The notes under the pieces: model-generated | The model's input: only the letters and a program-made list of their open reading frames with translations | Told to the model about the DNA's origin: nothing | Database searches by the model: none | From: Deltaproteobacteria bacterium RIFCSPHIGHO2_12_FULL_43_9 | GTDB taxonomy: Bacteria; Bdellovibrionota; O2-12-FULL-43-9 | Reading direction: 5' to 3' | DNA length: 19,863 nucleotides | Assembly (NCBI GenBank): GCA_001798265.1 | Contig: MGRR01000056.1 | Coordinates: 34,968-54,830, forward strand | Shown here: positions 1-7,057 of the stretch, in pieces | Layout: every line of letters begins with the position of its first letter | How positions within the stretch are numbered: position 1 is the first letter of the stretch | Program-made: the position numbers and the translations under genes

Positions 1-2
1 CT

Positions 3-812
3 GAGTATCAGCCAGATATTGTTATCCACCTGGCCGCCAAGGTTGGTGGTGTAAAAAAGAACGCCCGCGAAAACGCGTCTCTTTTCTCTGATAACATTCT
101 AATAAATACGAATGTTTTAACAATTGCCAACGAATTCCCGACAAAAAGGGTTTTGGGGGTCCTCTCCAGTTGCGCGTATCAGTATTACGACGACCGTCCT
201 TCAAATGAGGATGATCTGCACAGGGGCTCTCCATTTTTCGGCAATCTGGGATATGCCTCTTCAAAAAGGATGCTCGATGTTCAGACAAGACTTCTGGAAA
301 CTCAGTATGGCGCTGAATTTACGACAATAACGCCGGTTACAATGTATGGTCCGAATGACAACTGGGATCTGGAGGATGGGCATGTAATCGGTTCATTGAT
401 TCATAAATGTTATTTAGCCAAGACGCAAAAAAGACCCTTGGAAATCTGGGGGAGTGGACGGGCCAGAAGGCAGTTTGTGTTCTCTTTTGATGTGGCTAAA
501 TTAATTTTGGAGATTTTAAAAGGAACATATCAAGGTCCGGAAACCTTAATTGTTGCTCCAAATGATGGATATACAATAAAGGAGATCGCGTATCTTGTCG
601 CGGAGGCAATGGGGTTTAAAGGGGAAATAAAATTCGACATTTCAAAGCCGGAAGGCGCCCTTGTTAAGGTACTTAATGGGGGGAAATTTAGAGAAAGATT
701 TCCAAGTTTTTCCTTTACCGATATTAATAAAGGGTTACAATTAGCTGCCCAGTGGTTTTTAAATTATATCGTACCTAATGACGTGGAGGAGGCACAGAGC
801 GCTACTCTATGA
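3..812 (+). CDS. GDP-L-fucose synthase-like NAD(P)-dependent epimerase/reductase (5' truncated)
   Basis: An extended short-chain dehydrogenase/reductase that would act on a nucleotide-activated sugar (GDP-4-keto-6-deoxy-hexose or -heptose) in the cytoplasm. The frame is open from base 3 with no start, so about 45 N-terminal residues including the Rossmann GxxGxxG lie outside the window; 269 residues remain (family about 310-320). Visible family marks are HLAAKVGGV near the cut end, the SSC catalytic Ser/Cys segment, the YASSK catalytic Tyr/Lys pair, and YGPNDNWDLEDGHV, whose His matches the catalytic His of GDP-fucose synthase. The stop overlaps the next gene's ATG by 4 nt, implying translational coupling to the GHMP kinase. 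The next two genes resemble GDP-heptose enzymes, so the substrate may be a GDP-heptose rather than GDP-fucose; this is inference. The family is secure, the exact substrate is not. Confidence 0.85.
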   Translation, partial: EYQPDIVIHLAAKVGGVKKNARENASLFSDNILINTNVLTIANEFPTKRVLGVLSSCAYQYYDDRPSNEDDLHRGSPFFGNLGYASSKRMLDVQTRLLETQYGAEFTTITPVTMYGPNDNWDLEDGHVIGSLIHKCYLAKTQKRPLEIWGSGRARRQFVFSFDVAKLILEILKGTYQGPETLIVAPNDGYTIKEIAYLVAEAMGFKGEIKFDISKPEGALVKVLNGGKFRERFPSFSFTDINKGLQLAAQWFLNYIVPNDVEEAQSATL

Positions 813-1873
813 TTATAAGTCGGACCCCCTATAGAATTTCGTTTTTTGGTGGAGGAACAGATTACCCTGTTTGGTATAGAGAAAACGGAGGCGCTGTTTT
901 ATCGACGAGTATCAATAAGTATTGTTATATTACGTGCCGATATCTTCCCCCATTTTTTCAACATAAAAGTAGAATAGTTTATTCAAAGATCGAAGATGTA
1001 AAGAATAATGAAGATATAGAACATCCGGCGGTCAGAGAGACGTTAAAGTACCTCGATTTTACGGATGGCGTAGAGATACACCACGATGGTGATCTGCCTG
1101 CCCGTACAGGCCTTGGTTCAAGTTCATCGTTTACTGTCGGTCTTTTACACGGCCTTTATGGTCTGAAACAGATTATGCCAACCAAGATGAAGCTTGCCCT
1201 TGAAGCAATTTACATGGAGCGGGATGTCCTCAAAGAGAATGTTGGGAATCAGGATCAGGTCTGCGCGGCTCATGGGGGGCTTAACAAAATTTCCTTTACT
1301 ACCGACGATAAAGTCAGAATTGATCCAATAATCATAAACATGGAGCGTCTTCGTCTATTCGAGAAACATTTAATGCTTTATTTTACGGGATTCTCCCGCT
1401 TTGCTTCTCAGATTGCTGCTAAACAGATCAGGGCAACGAAAAATAAAATGAATGAATTACGTACAATGTATCAGATGGTTGATGAGGGGCTAAATATCCT
1501 TACAACCAGCCGTGATCTTATAGAATTTGGTGATCTTCTTCACGAAGGATGGTTACTAAAGAGATCATTAACCGACCTAATTTCAACTACGGTGATTGAT
1601 GAAATATACGAGACCGCGAGATCAGCGGGTGCCGTCGGCGGAAAGCTCTTGGGTGCCGGAGGGGGAGGTTTTATGCTCTTTTTCGTAAATCCGGATGATC
1701 AAAAGAGGGTAAAGGGGGCGCTGAAGGGCCTGTTGCGTGTTCCGTTTAAATTTGAGACCGGCGGGAGTCAGGTAATTTTTTATGAACCAAATGCTTACAA
1801 TAATTATAAAAAGGAGAGTTATACGCTAGATGCCATGGATGGTAGTTCCAGGGAGCTGATTTGGACACAATAG
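809..1873 (+). CDS. hddA: GHMP family kinase, D-glycero-D-manno-heptose 7-phosphate kinase-like
   Basis: A sugar kinase of the GHMP superfamily, most like HddA, which phosphorylates D-glycero-D-manno-heptose 7-phosphate at C1 on the way to GDP-heptose. Visible motifs are the N-terminal RTPYRISFFGGGTDYP substrate segment (residues 5-20), the GHMP phosphate-binding loop PARTGLGSSSS (97-107), and the C-terminal glycine-rich GAVGGKLLGAGGGGF (274-288). Length (354 aa) is normal. The ATG overlaps the stop of the preceding epimerase gene by 4 nt, with a GGAGGAGG ribosome-binding site at 785-792. The end overlaps the nucleotidyltransferase gene by 13 nt. Close relatives phosphorylate fucose or other sugars, so the heptose assignment rests on motif resemblance plus the HddC-like neighbour. 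The sedoheptulose-7-P isomerase and the phosphatase of the pathway are not in the window. Confidence 0.82.
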   Translation: MIISRTPYRISFFGGGTDYPVWYRENGGAVLSTSINKYCYITCRYLPPFFQHKSRIVYSKIEDVKNNEDIEHPAVRETLKYLDFTDGVEIHHDGDLPARTGLGSSSSFTVGLLHGLYGLKQIMPTKMKLALEAIYMERDVLKENVGNQDQVCAAHGGLNKISFTTDDKVRIDPIIINMERLRLFEKHLMLYFTGFSRFASQIAAKQIRATKNKMNELRTMYQMVDEGLNILTTSRDLIEFGDLLHEGWLLKRSLTDLISTTVIDEIYETARSAGAVGGKLLGAGGGGFMLFFVNPDDQKRVKGALKGLLRVPFKFETGGSQVIFYEPNAYNNYKKESYTLDAMDGSSRELIWTQ

Positions 1874-2565
1874 ATAAAATAGATGTGGCAATTCTGTGTG
1901 GCGGGTTTGGGACAAGGATCAAGGATGAACTCAACGGAAGACCTAAGCCAATGATCGATATCAATGGGAAGCCCTTTTTAGAAATCCTGGTTTCACGCTT
2001 GGAGGGATTTGGCTTCAGCCGTTTTATTTTCTGTAGTGGTTATAAGGGGGAGTATATTGAAAAGTATTTCGATGGTAGTGGGTCTTATTATTTTTCTCAC
2101 GAACATTCACCCCTTGGCACAGCCGGTGCCTTAAGGTTCGCGAAAGGCCTTTTTTTGAATAACAATATCCTGGTATTGAATGGCGATTCCTTTTGCGCGA
2201 TAGATTATAAAGAATTCGTCGATTTTCACCTCTCCAATAATGCCCTTTTATCCGTGGTTGTTGCGCCTCTTGAGGGTAGGGATGATGGTGGTTCTGTCAC
2301 TGTCGATGAAAAGGGACGAATTACATCATTTGTCGAAAAAAGTGGTACTTCCAATTTTATAAACGCGGGTGTTTATCTGTTGAAGAGCGATTTTCTGGAT
2401 TGTATTCCTGATGGGAAAAATTGCTCTCTGGAGCGCGATATTTTCCCAACCCTTGACCCAGGGGGGGTGTTTGCATACAGCACTCAAAAAAGGCTATTTG
2501 ATATAGGGACGCCTGAAAGATTGCATGAGTTTCGCAAGGTGTGCAAAGTTAATGAATGGAGATAA
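1861..2565 (+). CDS. hddC: Sugar-1-phosphate nucleotidyltransferase, HddC-like (GDP-heptose-forming)
   Basis: A 234-residue nucleotidyltransferase that would join a sugar 1-phosphate to a nucleotide, probably GDP to heptose 1-phosphate (HddC-type). It shows the signature LCGGFGTRI (residues 12-20), a PKPM segment, PLGTAGAL (84-91), the metal-binding NGDSF (D109), FVEKSG, NAGVYLL, and the C-terminal DIGTPERL typical of this group. The start is TTG at 1861: an in-frame TAG at 1843-1845 rules out anything earlier, no ATG or GTG lies between, and AGGGAG at 1850-1855 sits 5 nt upstream. A later ATG would remove the catalytic loop. It overlaps hddA by 13 nt and is followed after 3 nt by the radical SAM gene, so it belongs to the same operon. 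Specificity for GDP versus other nucleotides cannot be read from sequence. Confidence 0.82.
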   Translation: MDTIDKIDVAILCGGFGTRIKDELNGRPKPMIDINGKPFLEILVSRLEGFGFSRFIFCSGYKGEYIEKYFDGSGSYYFSHEHSPLGTAGALRFAKGLFLNNNILVLNGDSFCAIDYKEFVDFHLSNNALLSVVVAPLEGRDDGGSVTVDEKGRITSFVEKSGTSNFINAGVYLLKSDFLDCIPDGKNCSLERDIFPTLDPGGVFAYSTQKRLFDIGTPERLHEFRKVCKVNEWR

Positions 2566-2568
2566 AAG

Positions 2569-4125
2569 ATGAAACAACTGGACCTGTTGCTTATAAATCC
2601 AGGTGGTCGTGAAAAGATTTATCAGATATTAGCCAAGGAATTCTCCGCGATTGAGCCGCCGGTTTGGGCCGGATTGATGGCTACTTTTGTAAGAAAAAAG
2701 GGCTATTCCGTTCAGATCCTGGACGCAGACGCGCTCTGCCTGAGTCCTGAAGAGGTTGCGACAGTTGTTGCCGAACTCAATCCTACCCTAACTGCCGTGG
2801 TTATTTATGGGCAGCAACCATCGGCATCTACCCAGAATATGCCGGGTGGGGGTGCTACATGTAGCGCTATAAAAGATAGAGAGCCAAATAGAAAGATTCT
2901 AATGATCGGGGGGCACGTTGCCGCGTTGCCGGAAAGAACATTACGCGAAGAGGATGTGGATTTTGTCGCGCAGGGTGAAGGTCTCTATACATTAACAGAT
3001 CTGATTGAGGCCCTAAAAACCGGTCAAAATGAAGAACTAAAGAAGGTTCGTGGGTTAATGTATTGGGAAGGAGATGTAATTAAGGTAAATGATATTCCGC
3101 CAAATGTTAAGAATCTGGATGAAGAGATACCCGGAATTGCGTGGGATCTGCTGCCAATGGATAGGTATAGAGCCCATAATTGGCACTGTTTCGATGGATT
3201 AAAGAGAGAACCTTACGTTGCGATTTACACAACGCTTGGATGTCCGTTTAAATGCACCTTTTGTTGTATTCAGGCACCGTTTAAGGCTGGTGAAAAGGTC
3301 CAGGGGCTTAATGAAAAGATAAATTCATACCGATTCTGGAGCCCCGACACGGTTCTTGCGGATATCGACATACTTGTGAATGAGTACGGGGTTAGAAATA
3401 TTAAATTTGCCGACGAGATGTTTGTATTAAACAGAAAACATGTCCTTGGTATTGCGGAGAGGATAATGGAACGGGGGTATGATTTGAATATCTGGGCATA
3501 CGCCAGGATCGATACCGTGAAAGAGGGGATGGTGGAGCCTCTTAAGAAGGCGGGTATAAACTGGTTTGCGTTTGGGATTGAGTCTGGAAACGCCCGTGTC
3601 AGAAATGAGGTTGATAAAGGGTTGGATCAGGAAAGTATTTATAAGGTTGTAAGGGAGGTTCAGGCTGGAGGAATAAATGTAATTGGTAATTATATATTTG
3701 GATTGCCCGAGGATGACAATGCCTCTATGCAGGATACCCTTAGTCTTGCCTTGGAGCTTAATTGTGAAATGGGTAATTTTTATTCGACCATGGCATACCC
3801 GGGCTCTCCGCTTTACAGGCAGGCGCTCGCGGAAGGATGGGAGCTCCCGAAAAACTGGTCAGGTTTTTCACAACATTCTATAGATACTTTTCCACTTAGA
3901 ACAAAATATCTGACATCCGGAGAGGTGTTGGCTTTCAGGGATAAGGCGTTTTACACGTATTCAACATCTCCAACGTATTTAAATATGATTAAAGCAAAGT
4001 TCGGGGAAGAGACATTAAAACATGTAAAGAAGATGACAGAACATAAGTTAATCAGAGAACATGTGCCTAAAAGTTTAAGGGATGTAAGGGTTCACGAGGA
4101 GGTTTCTGCTCCTCAAATGATTTAA
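2569..4125 (+). CDS. B12-binding-domain radical SAM protein
   Basis: A 518-residue radical SAM enzyme with an N-terminal cobalamin-binding-like domain (about residues 5-150, ending in the GGHVAALPERTL and DFVAQGEGL segments typical of this class) and a radical SAM core starting near residue 215. The [4Fe-4S] ligands C225, C229 and C232 form the canonical CxxxCxxC in TLGCPFKCTFC. The classical B12 ligand motif DxHxxG is not evident, as in many relatives, so cobalamin use is uncertain. Further core marks are FADEMFVL, a FGIESG segment and NYIFGLPED. The gene lies 3 nt after the nucleotidyltransferase gene and 9 nt before a glycosyltransferase gene, so it most likely modifies a sugar, nucleotide sugar or glycan, by methylation, epimerisation or dehydration. 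The reaction itself cannot be assigned. Confidence 0.85.
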   Translation: MKQLDLLLINPGGREKIYQILAKEFSAIEPPVWAGLMATFVRKKGYSVQILDADALCLSPEEVATVVAELNPTLTAVVIYGQQPSASTQNMPGGGATCSAIKDREPNRKILMIGGHVAALPERTLREEDVDFVAQGEGLYTLTDLIEALKTGQNEELKKVRGLMYWEGDVIKVNDIPPNVKNLDEEIPGIAWDLLPMDRYRAHNWHCFDGLKREPYVAIYTTLGCPFKCTFCCIQAPFKAGEKVQGLNEKINSYRFWSPDTVLADIDILVNEYGVRNIKFADEMFVLNRKHVLGIAERIMERGYDLNIWAYARIDTVKEGMVEPLKKAGINWFAFGIESGNARVRNEVDKGLDQESIYKVVREVQAGGINVIGNYIFGLPEDDNASMQDTLSLALELNCEMGNFYSTMAYPGSPLYRQALAEGWELPKNWSGFSQHSIDTFPLRTKYLTSGEVLAFRDKAFYTYSTSPTYLNMIKAKFGEETLKHVKKMTEHKLIREHVPKSLRDVRVHEEVSAPQMI

Positions 4126-4134
4126 GATTAGAAT

Positions 4135-5883
4135 ATGGAGAAGAATATAGATTTCTCAATCATTCTTCCAAGTAGAGACAGGCCAAAGCTTCTGGCCAAT
4201 CTCGTCAGGAGCCTTGAAGAAACCACTGGTAGTCCACAAAATATTGAAATAGTTCTCTGCCTTGATCCTGATGACAAGGAGAGTTCTAAATTAAGTTCAA
4301 CAAAATTCAGGATAATAAAAATAATTGATTCAGGTGATACGATGGGGGACATAACCAGAAGATGTTTTAAAGAAACATCTGGAAGGTATATTGTTCTTTT
4401 AAATGATGATGTAATAATTCGTACGAAGAACTGGGATTCAATTGTGTTAGAGGCCTTTTTAAGGTTTCCTGATGAAATCGCCATGGTTTATCCCAATGAT
4501 TGCTACTATGGAAAAAGGATGTGTTGTTTTCCGATTCTGACCCGCAGGGCCGCAATGTTGATGGACAATATTGTTCCACCAGAATACGGTAAACACTCGA
4601 TTGATTCACATGTTTTTGACATCTTTTATCGACTCAAGGCAAAAGGCTTTGACCGGGCCGTGTATTTGCGGAGGGTAGTGTTCGAGCATATGAATCTGGG
4701 AATTATTTCAGGTTTTGATAATCAGGGTATTGAAAGAGATACAATGCTGGGAGATCAAAAAATATATAATAGTTTCTCTGTTTACAGGGAAACTGTGGCG
4801 GAAAGATTGGTAGGGGCCATAACTACATCCAATGTGAGGGATGTAGATTCAATGTCACGGCTTGTGGAAGATAAGCTGTCACTAATATTTATCCTGAAAG
4901 AATGGGCACTTTTGACAACCCAAAGTAATCTTGAGCTTATTGTGAATAATCCGAGGCTTCTTCAGATAATTGATTCAATGGCTTTTTTGGGAAGGACATC
5001 GCTTCTTAAATATATAAAAATTCCGAGTAAATTGAAAAAAATGTCTGAAATGATTCCGGTTCTCACGACCGAAATGGCCGTGCAATATATTAATCAATTC
5101 GCTGCGGATAAAAGTAGAAGCAGATGGCTTGCGTTTCTCGATGGAGCCTCTGAAATAAAAGAGGGATGGCCATTATCTCCCCTACTTTACGCGGTATCAA
5201 ATAATAATATTGGAATAATTGCGCCCCGGTGGCTGAATCCAAGAAGCGACAACATTGAACAGGCTGGACTTGCAGTATTCAATTCTCAGCGCGGGATGGA
5301 GGTATCACAGCTTTATCATGGGTGTAATCAGGGCGATGTTAACAGTGGTGAGCCGCGGGAGGTTCAGTTGGCCGGATTATCAGGGATGATTTTATTAAGG
5401 AAGGATTTTGTAAAGATAGGAGGGCTAAAGCTTATTACCCAATCCGGTTTTGATATCGCGGGCTTATGTGTTGAAATAAAAAAACTTGGGAAAAAGATAA
5501 TTTACGATCCCAATGCGACTTTATATTATGCAACGGAAAATATTATTCATAGGGAATCACTTTTGAAATGGGAGAAAGAGCTAAGGTGCGATCTAGAAGA
5601 GACACTAGCGTGCGATGGATATTTATTACACAGGACAGAATCAAGTTTTTATATATTTCCATCTGAAAAACTGATTGAGGATTATAAAAAAAGGGGGAAT
5701 TTTACTGGATTACAAAGATTACTTAATAAAACTTTAGGGATTGCGAAAGTATTTGGGGCTTCTAAGAAGGATATCGAATATTTAGAGAATGAATTATCTA
5801 CCCTGAATCCAGAAAATTCCACTTTTACGCAAGCCTATTCGCGGAGTAATGAGGTAGCGTTGGGAATTCAAGGGGATTTATAA
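4135..5883 (+). CDS. Family 2-type glycosyltransferase with a second GT-like domain
   Basis: A 582-residue protein beginning with a GT-A fold of the GT2 type: FSIILPSRDRPKLLANLV (residues 7-24), then a DxD-like LNDDV at 89-93, where the metal and nucleotide sugar would bind. A second region, about 320-460, reads like another GT-A half (RWLAFLDGASEIKEGW, followed by APRWLNP and a GLSGMILLRKDF segment resembling a GT2 acceptor region). The middle (210-310) is helical and not recognised. No signal peptide or membrane segment is seen, so it probably acts at the cytoplasmic face, transferring a sugar to a growing glycan. It starts 9 nt after the radical SAM gene and is the last gene of the polysaccharide cluster in this window. 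Donor and acceptor are unknown. The second domain carries no clear DxD and may be non-catalytic. Confidence 0.75.
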   Translation: MEKNIDFSIILPSRDRPKLLANLVRSLEETTGSPQNIEIVLCLDPDDKESSKLSSTKFRIIKIIDSGDTMGDITRRCFKETSGRYIVLLNDDVIIRTKNWDSIVLEAFLRFPDEIAMVYPNDCYYGKRMCCFPILTRRAAMLMDNIVPPEYGKHSIDSHVFDIFYRLKAKGFDRAVYLRRVVFEHMNLGIISGFDNQGIERDTMLGDQKIYNSFSVYRETVAERLVGAITTSNVRDVDSMSRLVEDKLSLIFILKEWALLTTQSNLELIVNNPRLLQIIDSMAFLGRTSLLKYIKIPSKLKKMSEMIPVLTTEMAVQYINQFAADKSRSRWLAFLDGASEIKEGWPLSPLLYAVSNNNIGIIAPRWLNPRSDNIEQAGLAVFNSQRGMEVSQLYHGCNQGDVNSGEPREVQLAGLSGMILLRKDFVKIGGLKLITQSGFDIAGLCVEIKKLGKKIIYDPNATLYYATENIIHRESLLKWEKELRCDLEETLACDGYLLHRTESSFYIFPSEKLIEDYKKRGNFTGLQRLLNKTLGIAKVFGASKKDIEYLENELSTLNPENSTFTQAYSRSNEVALGIQGDL

Positions 5884-5894
5884 GGGGTATTTGA

Positions 5895-6236
5895 ATGTCG
5901 GAGTGCCTGTTTTGCAAGATTGTAAAGAAGGAGATTCCATCCGAGGTAGTTTATGAAAATGATGATGTTATTGCTTTTAAAGATATTCATCCCAGAGCCC
6001 CTATCCACATATTGATAATACCCAAAACGCATATAGGATCGGTTGCCTCGGTAACCGCAAAAGAGGCCCAGGCAATTCCACCCCTCTTTTTGGCGGCTCA
6101 GAAGATAGCTGACCAATTTAAGGTCAAAGAGAAGGGATTTCGCACAGTTTTTAATGTAGGGGCTGATGCCGGAATGATGGTTGACCACCTTCATCTCCAT
6201 TTATTGGCAGGGAAAAGGCTCTTTGGTATGGGGTAA
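5895..6236 (+). CDS. HIT (histidine triad) family nucleotide hydrolase, HinT-like
   Basis: A 113-residue cytoplasmic HIT protein, normal length for the HinT branch, which hydrolyses purine nucleotide phosphoramidates and adenylated intermediates. The histidine triad is DHLHLHLLAG, with histidines 98, 100 and 102. An N-terminal CLFC (C4, C7) matches the zinc-binding pair found in many HinT proteins. KDIHPRAPIHILIIPK is the usual nucleotide-binding strand. The start ATG at 5895 follows the glycosyltransferase stop by 11 nt with an AGGGG-type ribosome-binding site (5882-5886), so it could be read from the polysaccharide transcript. A REP-like hairpin insertion directly follows and overlaps the stop codon. 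The family assignment is secure; the physiological substrate is unknown. Confidence 0.92.
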   Translation: MSECLFCKIVKKEIPSEVVYENDDVIAFKDIHPRAPIHILIIPKTHIGSVASVTAKEAQAIPPLFLAAQKIADQFKVKEKGFRTVFNVGADAGMMVDHLHLHLLAGKRLFGMG

Positions 6237-6291
6237 GCTTTTAAAAAAGCAGTCATCCCGGCGAAAGCCGGGATCTCATAAGCTTTTAAAA
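6234..6291. repeat. REP-like hairpin flanked by 13-bp direct repeats
   Basis: A perfect 8-bp stem (ATCCCGGC at 6255-6262 with GCCGGGAT at 6267-6274) capped by GAAA forms a GTCATCCCGG...CCGGGATCTC element. It is bounded by two identical 13-mers, TAAGCTTTTAAAA, at 6234-6246 and 6279-6291. The first copy contains the HIT gene's TAA stop. This arrangement looks like an insertion with target duplication. No T-tract follows the stem, so it is not a standard intrinsic terminator, though it could protect the upstream mRNA's 3' end. Confidence 0.75.
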
Positions 6292-6294
6292 TCC

Positions 6295-6322
6295 TTGACT
6301 TTTTTTGTTGTGTCGCTATACT
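6295..6322 (+). promoter_or_regulatory. Sigma70 promoter of the rpsU-yqeY-dnaG-rpoD operon
   Basis: TTGACT (-35, 6295-6300) and TATACT (-10, 6317-6322) are separated by 16 nt, both five-of-six matches to consensus. The predicted start is near 6329, giving a leader of about 45 nt before the rpsU ATG at 6374. It is the only strong promoter seen in front of the operon and begins immediately after the hairpin repeat. Confidence 0.8.
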
Positions 6323-6373
6323 CGACCGGTTTGGGATTTTTCTTTGTATGTTAGGGGGTGTGGTTTAAACTTC

Positions 6374-6574
6374 ATGGCTGGCGTAAAGGTGAGAGACGGC
6401 GAATCGTTCGAAGGGGCCTTGAAAAGATTTAAGAAGGCATGTGAAAAGGCTGGAATTCTTGCTGAACTAAGGAAGCGGGAACATTACGAAAAACCTAGTG
6501 TAAAAAGGAAGCGCAAAGCTGCAGCGGCTAGAAAGCGTCTTGTTAAAAAACTTCGCAAATTTGGAGAATTTTAG
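6374..6574 (+). CDS. rpsU: 30S ribosomal protein S21
   Basis: A small, highly basic 66-residue protein of the 30S subunit, which helps mRNA base-pair to 16S rRNA at initiation. The N-terminus VKVRDGESFEGALKRFKK and the lysine/arginine-rich tail with KPSVKRKRKAAAARKR are diagnostic. The ATG at 6374 is chosen because S21 proteins begin just before this conserved segment. An upstream in-frame TTG at 6305 would place the N-terminus inside the promoter. AGGGGG at 6353-6358 lies 15 nt upstream, rather far for a ribosome-binding site. It is the first gene of the macromolecular synthesis operon, and its stop directly abuts the GTG of yqeY. Confidence 0.97.
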   Translation: MAGVKVRDGESFEGALKRFKKACEKAGILAELRKREHYEKPSVKRKRKAAAARKRLVKKLRKFGEF

Positions 6575-7039
6575 GTGAGTGAGGGTTTAAAATCCCGCTT
6601 AGATCGTACTTTTATTGAGGCACAAAAGGTCAAAGATACTCTTCGTGTATCTGTATTAAGGATGATTAAGGCCGAAATAAAAAACAGGGAGATAGATAAA
6701 AAACAGGTTAAGTTGACTGAAGATGAAATGGTGCAGGTGATTAATTCAGCTATTAAAAGACATCGTGAATCCGTTGAAATGTTTCAAAAAGGTGGAAGAA
6801 AGGATTTAGTTGATAAAGAGACAAAGGAAATAGCCATTCTTCTGGAGTTTTTGCCTGAACAATTGTCGGAGAGCAAGGTTAGGGAGATTGTAAGGAGCGC
6901 TATTAAATCTCTAAACGCCTCTAGTATTAAGGATTTGGGGAATGTGATGAAAGAGGTGATAAAAGAGACGAAGGGGAAGGCGGAAGGGAAATTGGTAAGT
7001 CAGCTGGTTAAGGAAGAGCTGGAGCGCCTTAAAAGTTAA
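6575..7039 (+). CDS. yqeY: GatB/YqeY domain protein
   Basis: A 154-residue protein of the YqeY family, related to the tRNA-binding C-terminal domain of GatB and proposed to act in aminoacyl-tRNA amidation or tRNA handling; its role is not settled. Family features visible are the N-terminal LKSRLDRTFIEAQKVKDTLR (residues 4-23), the RMIKAEIKNREI helix, RHRESVEMFQKGGRKDLVDK, and the C-terminal GNVMKEVIKETKGKAEGK. The GTG start directly follows the rpsU stop, with GGAG at 6563-6566 as ribosome-binding site. Its place between rpsU and dnaG is a recurrent arrangement in bacteria outside the enteric group. Confidence 0.93.
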   Translation: MSEGLKSRLDRTFIEAQKVKDTLRVSVLRMIKAEIKNREIDKKQVKLTEDEMVQVINSAIKRHRESVEMFQKGGRKDLVDKETKEIAILLEFLPEQLSESKVREIVRSAIKSLNASSIKDLGNVMKEVIKETKGKAEGKLVSQLVKEELERLKS

Positions 7040-7057
7040 GTGGGGGTAGGTCAATTT

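Noticed and set aside
22..288. Minus-strand open frame at the left edge
   Set aside because: It is antisense to the clearly coding epimerase frame with its catalytic SSC and YxxxK motifs.
4128..4609. Minus-strand open frames opposite the glycosyltransferase
   Set aside because: They mirror the codon usage of the GT2 domain, which has clear motifs on the plus strand.
6255..6274. Hairpin as intrinsic terminator after the HIT gene
   Set aside because: The 8-bp stem is followed by CTCATAAGC rather than a T-tract; it is better explained as a REP-like insertion.
6305..6373. N-terminal extension of rpsU from a TTG
   Set aside because: It would place the coding start between the -35 and -10 boxes, and S21 begins at the ATG at 6374.
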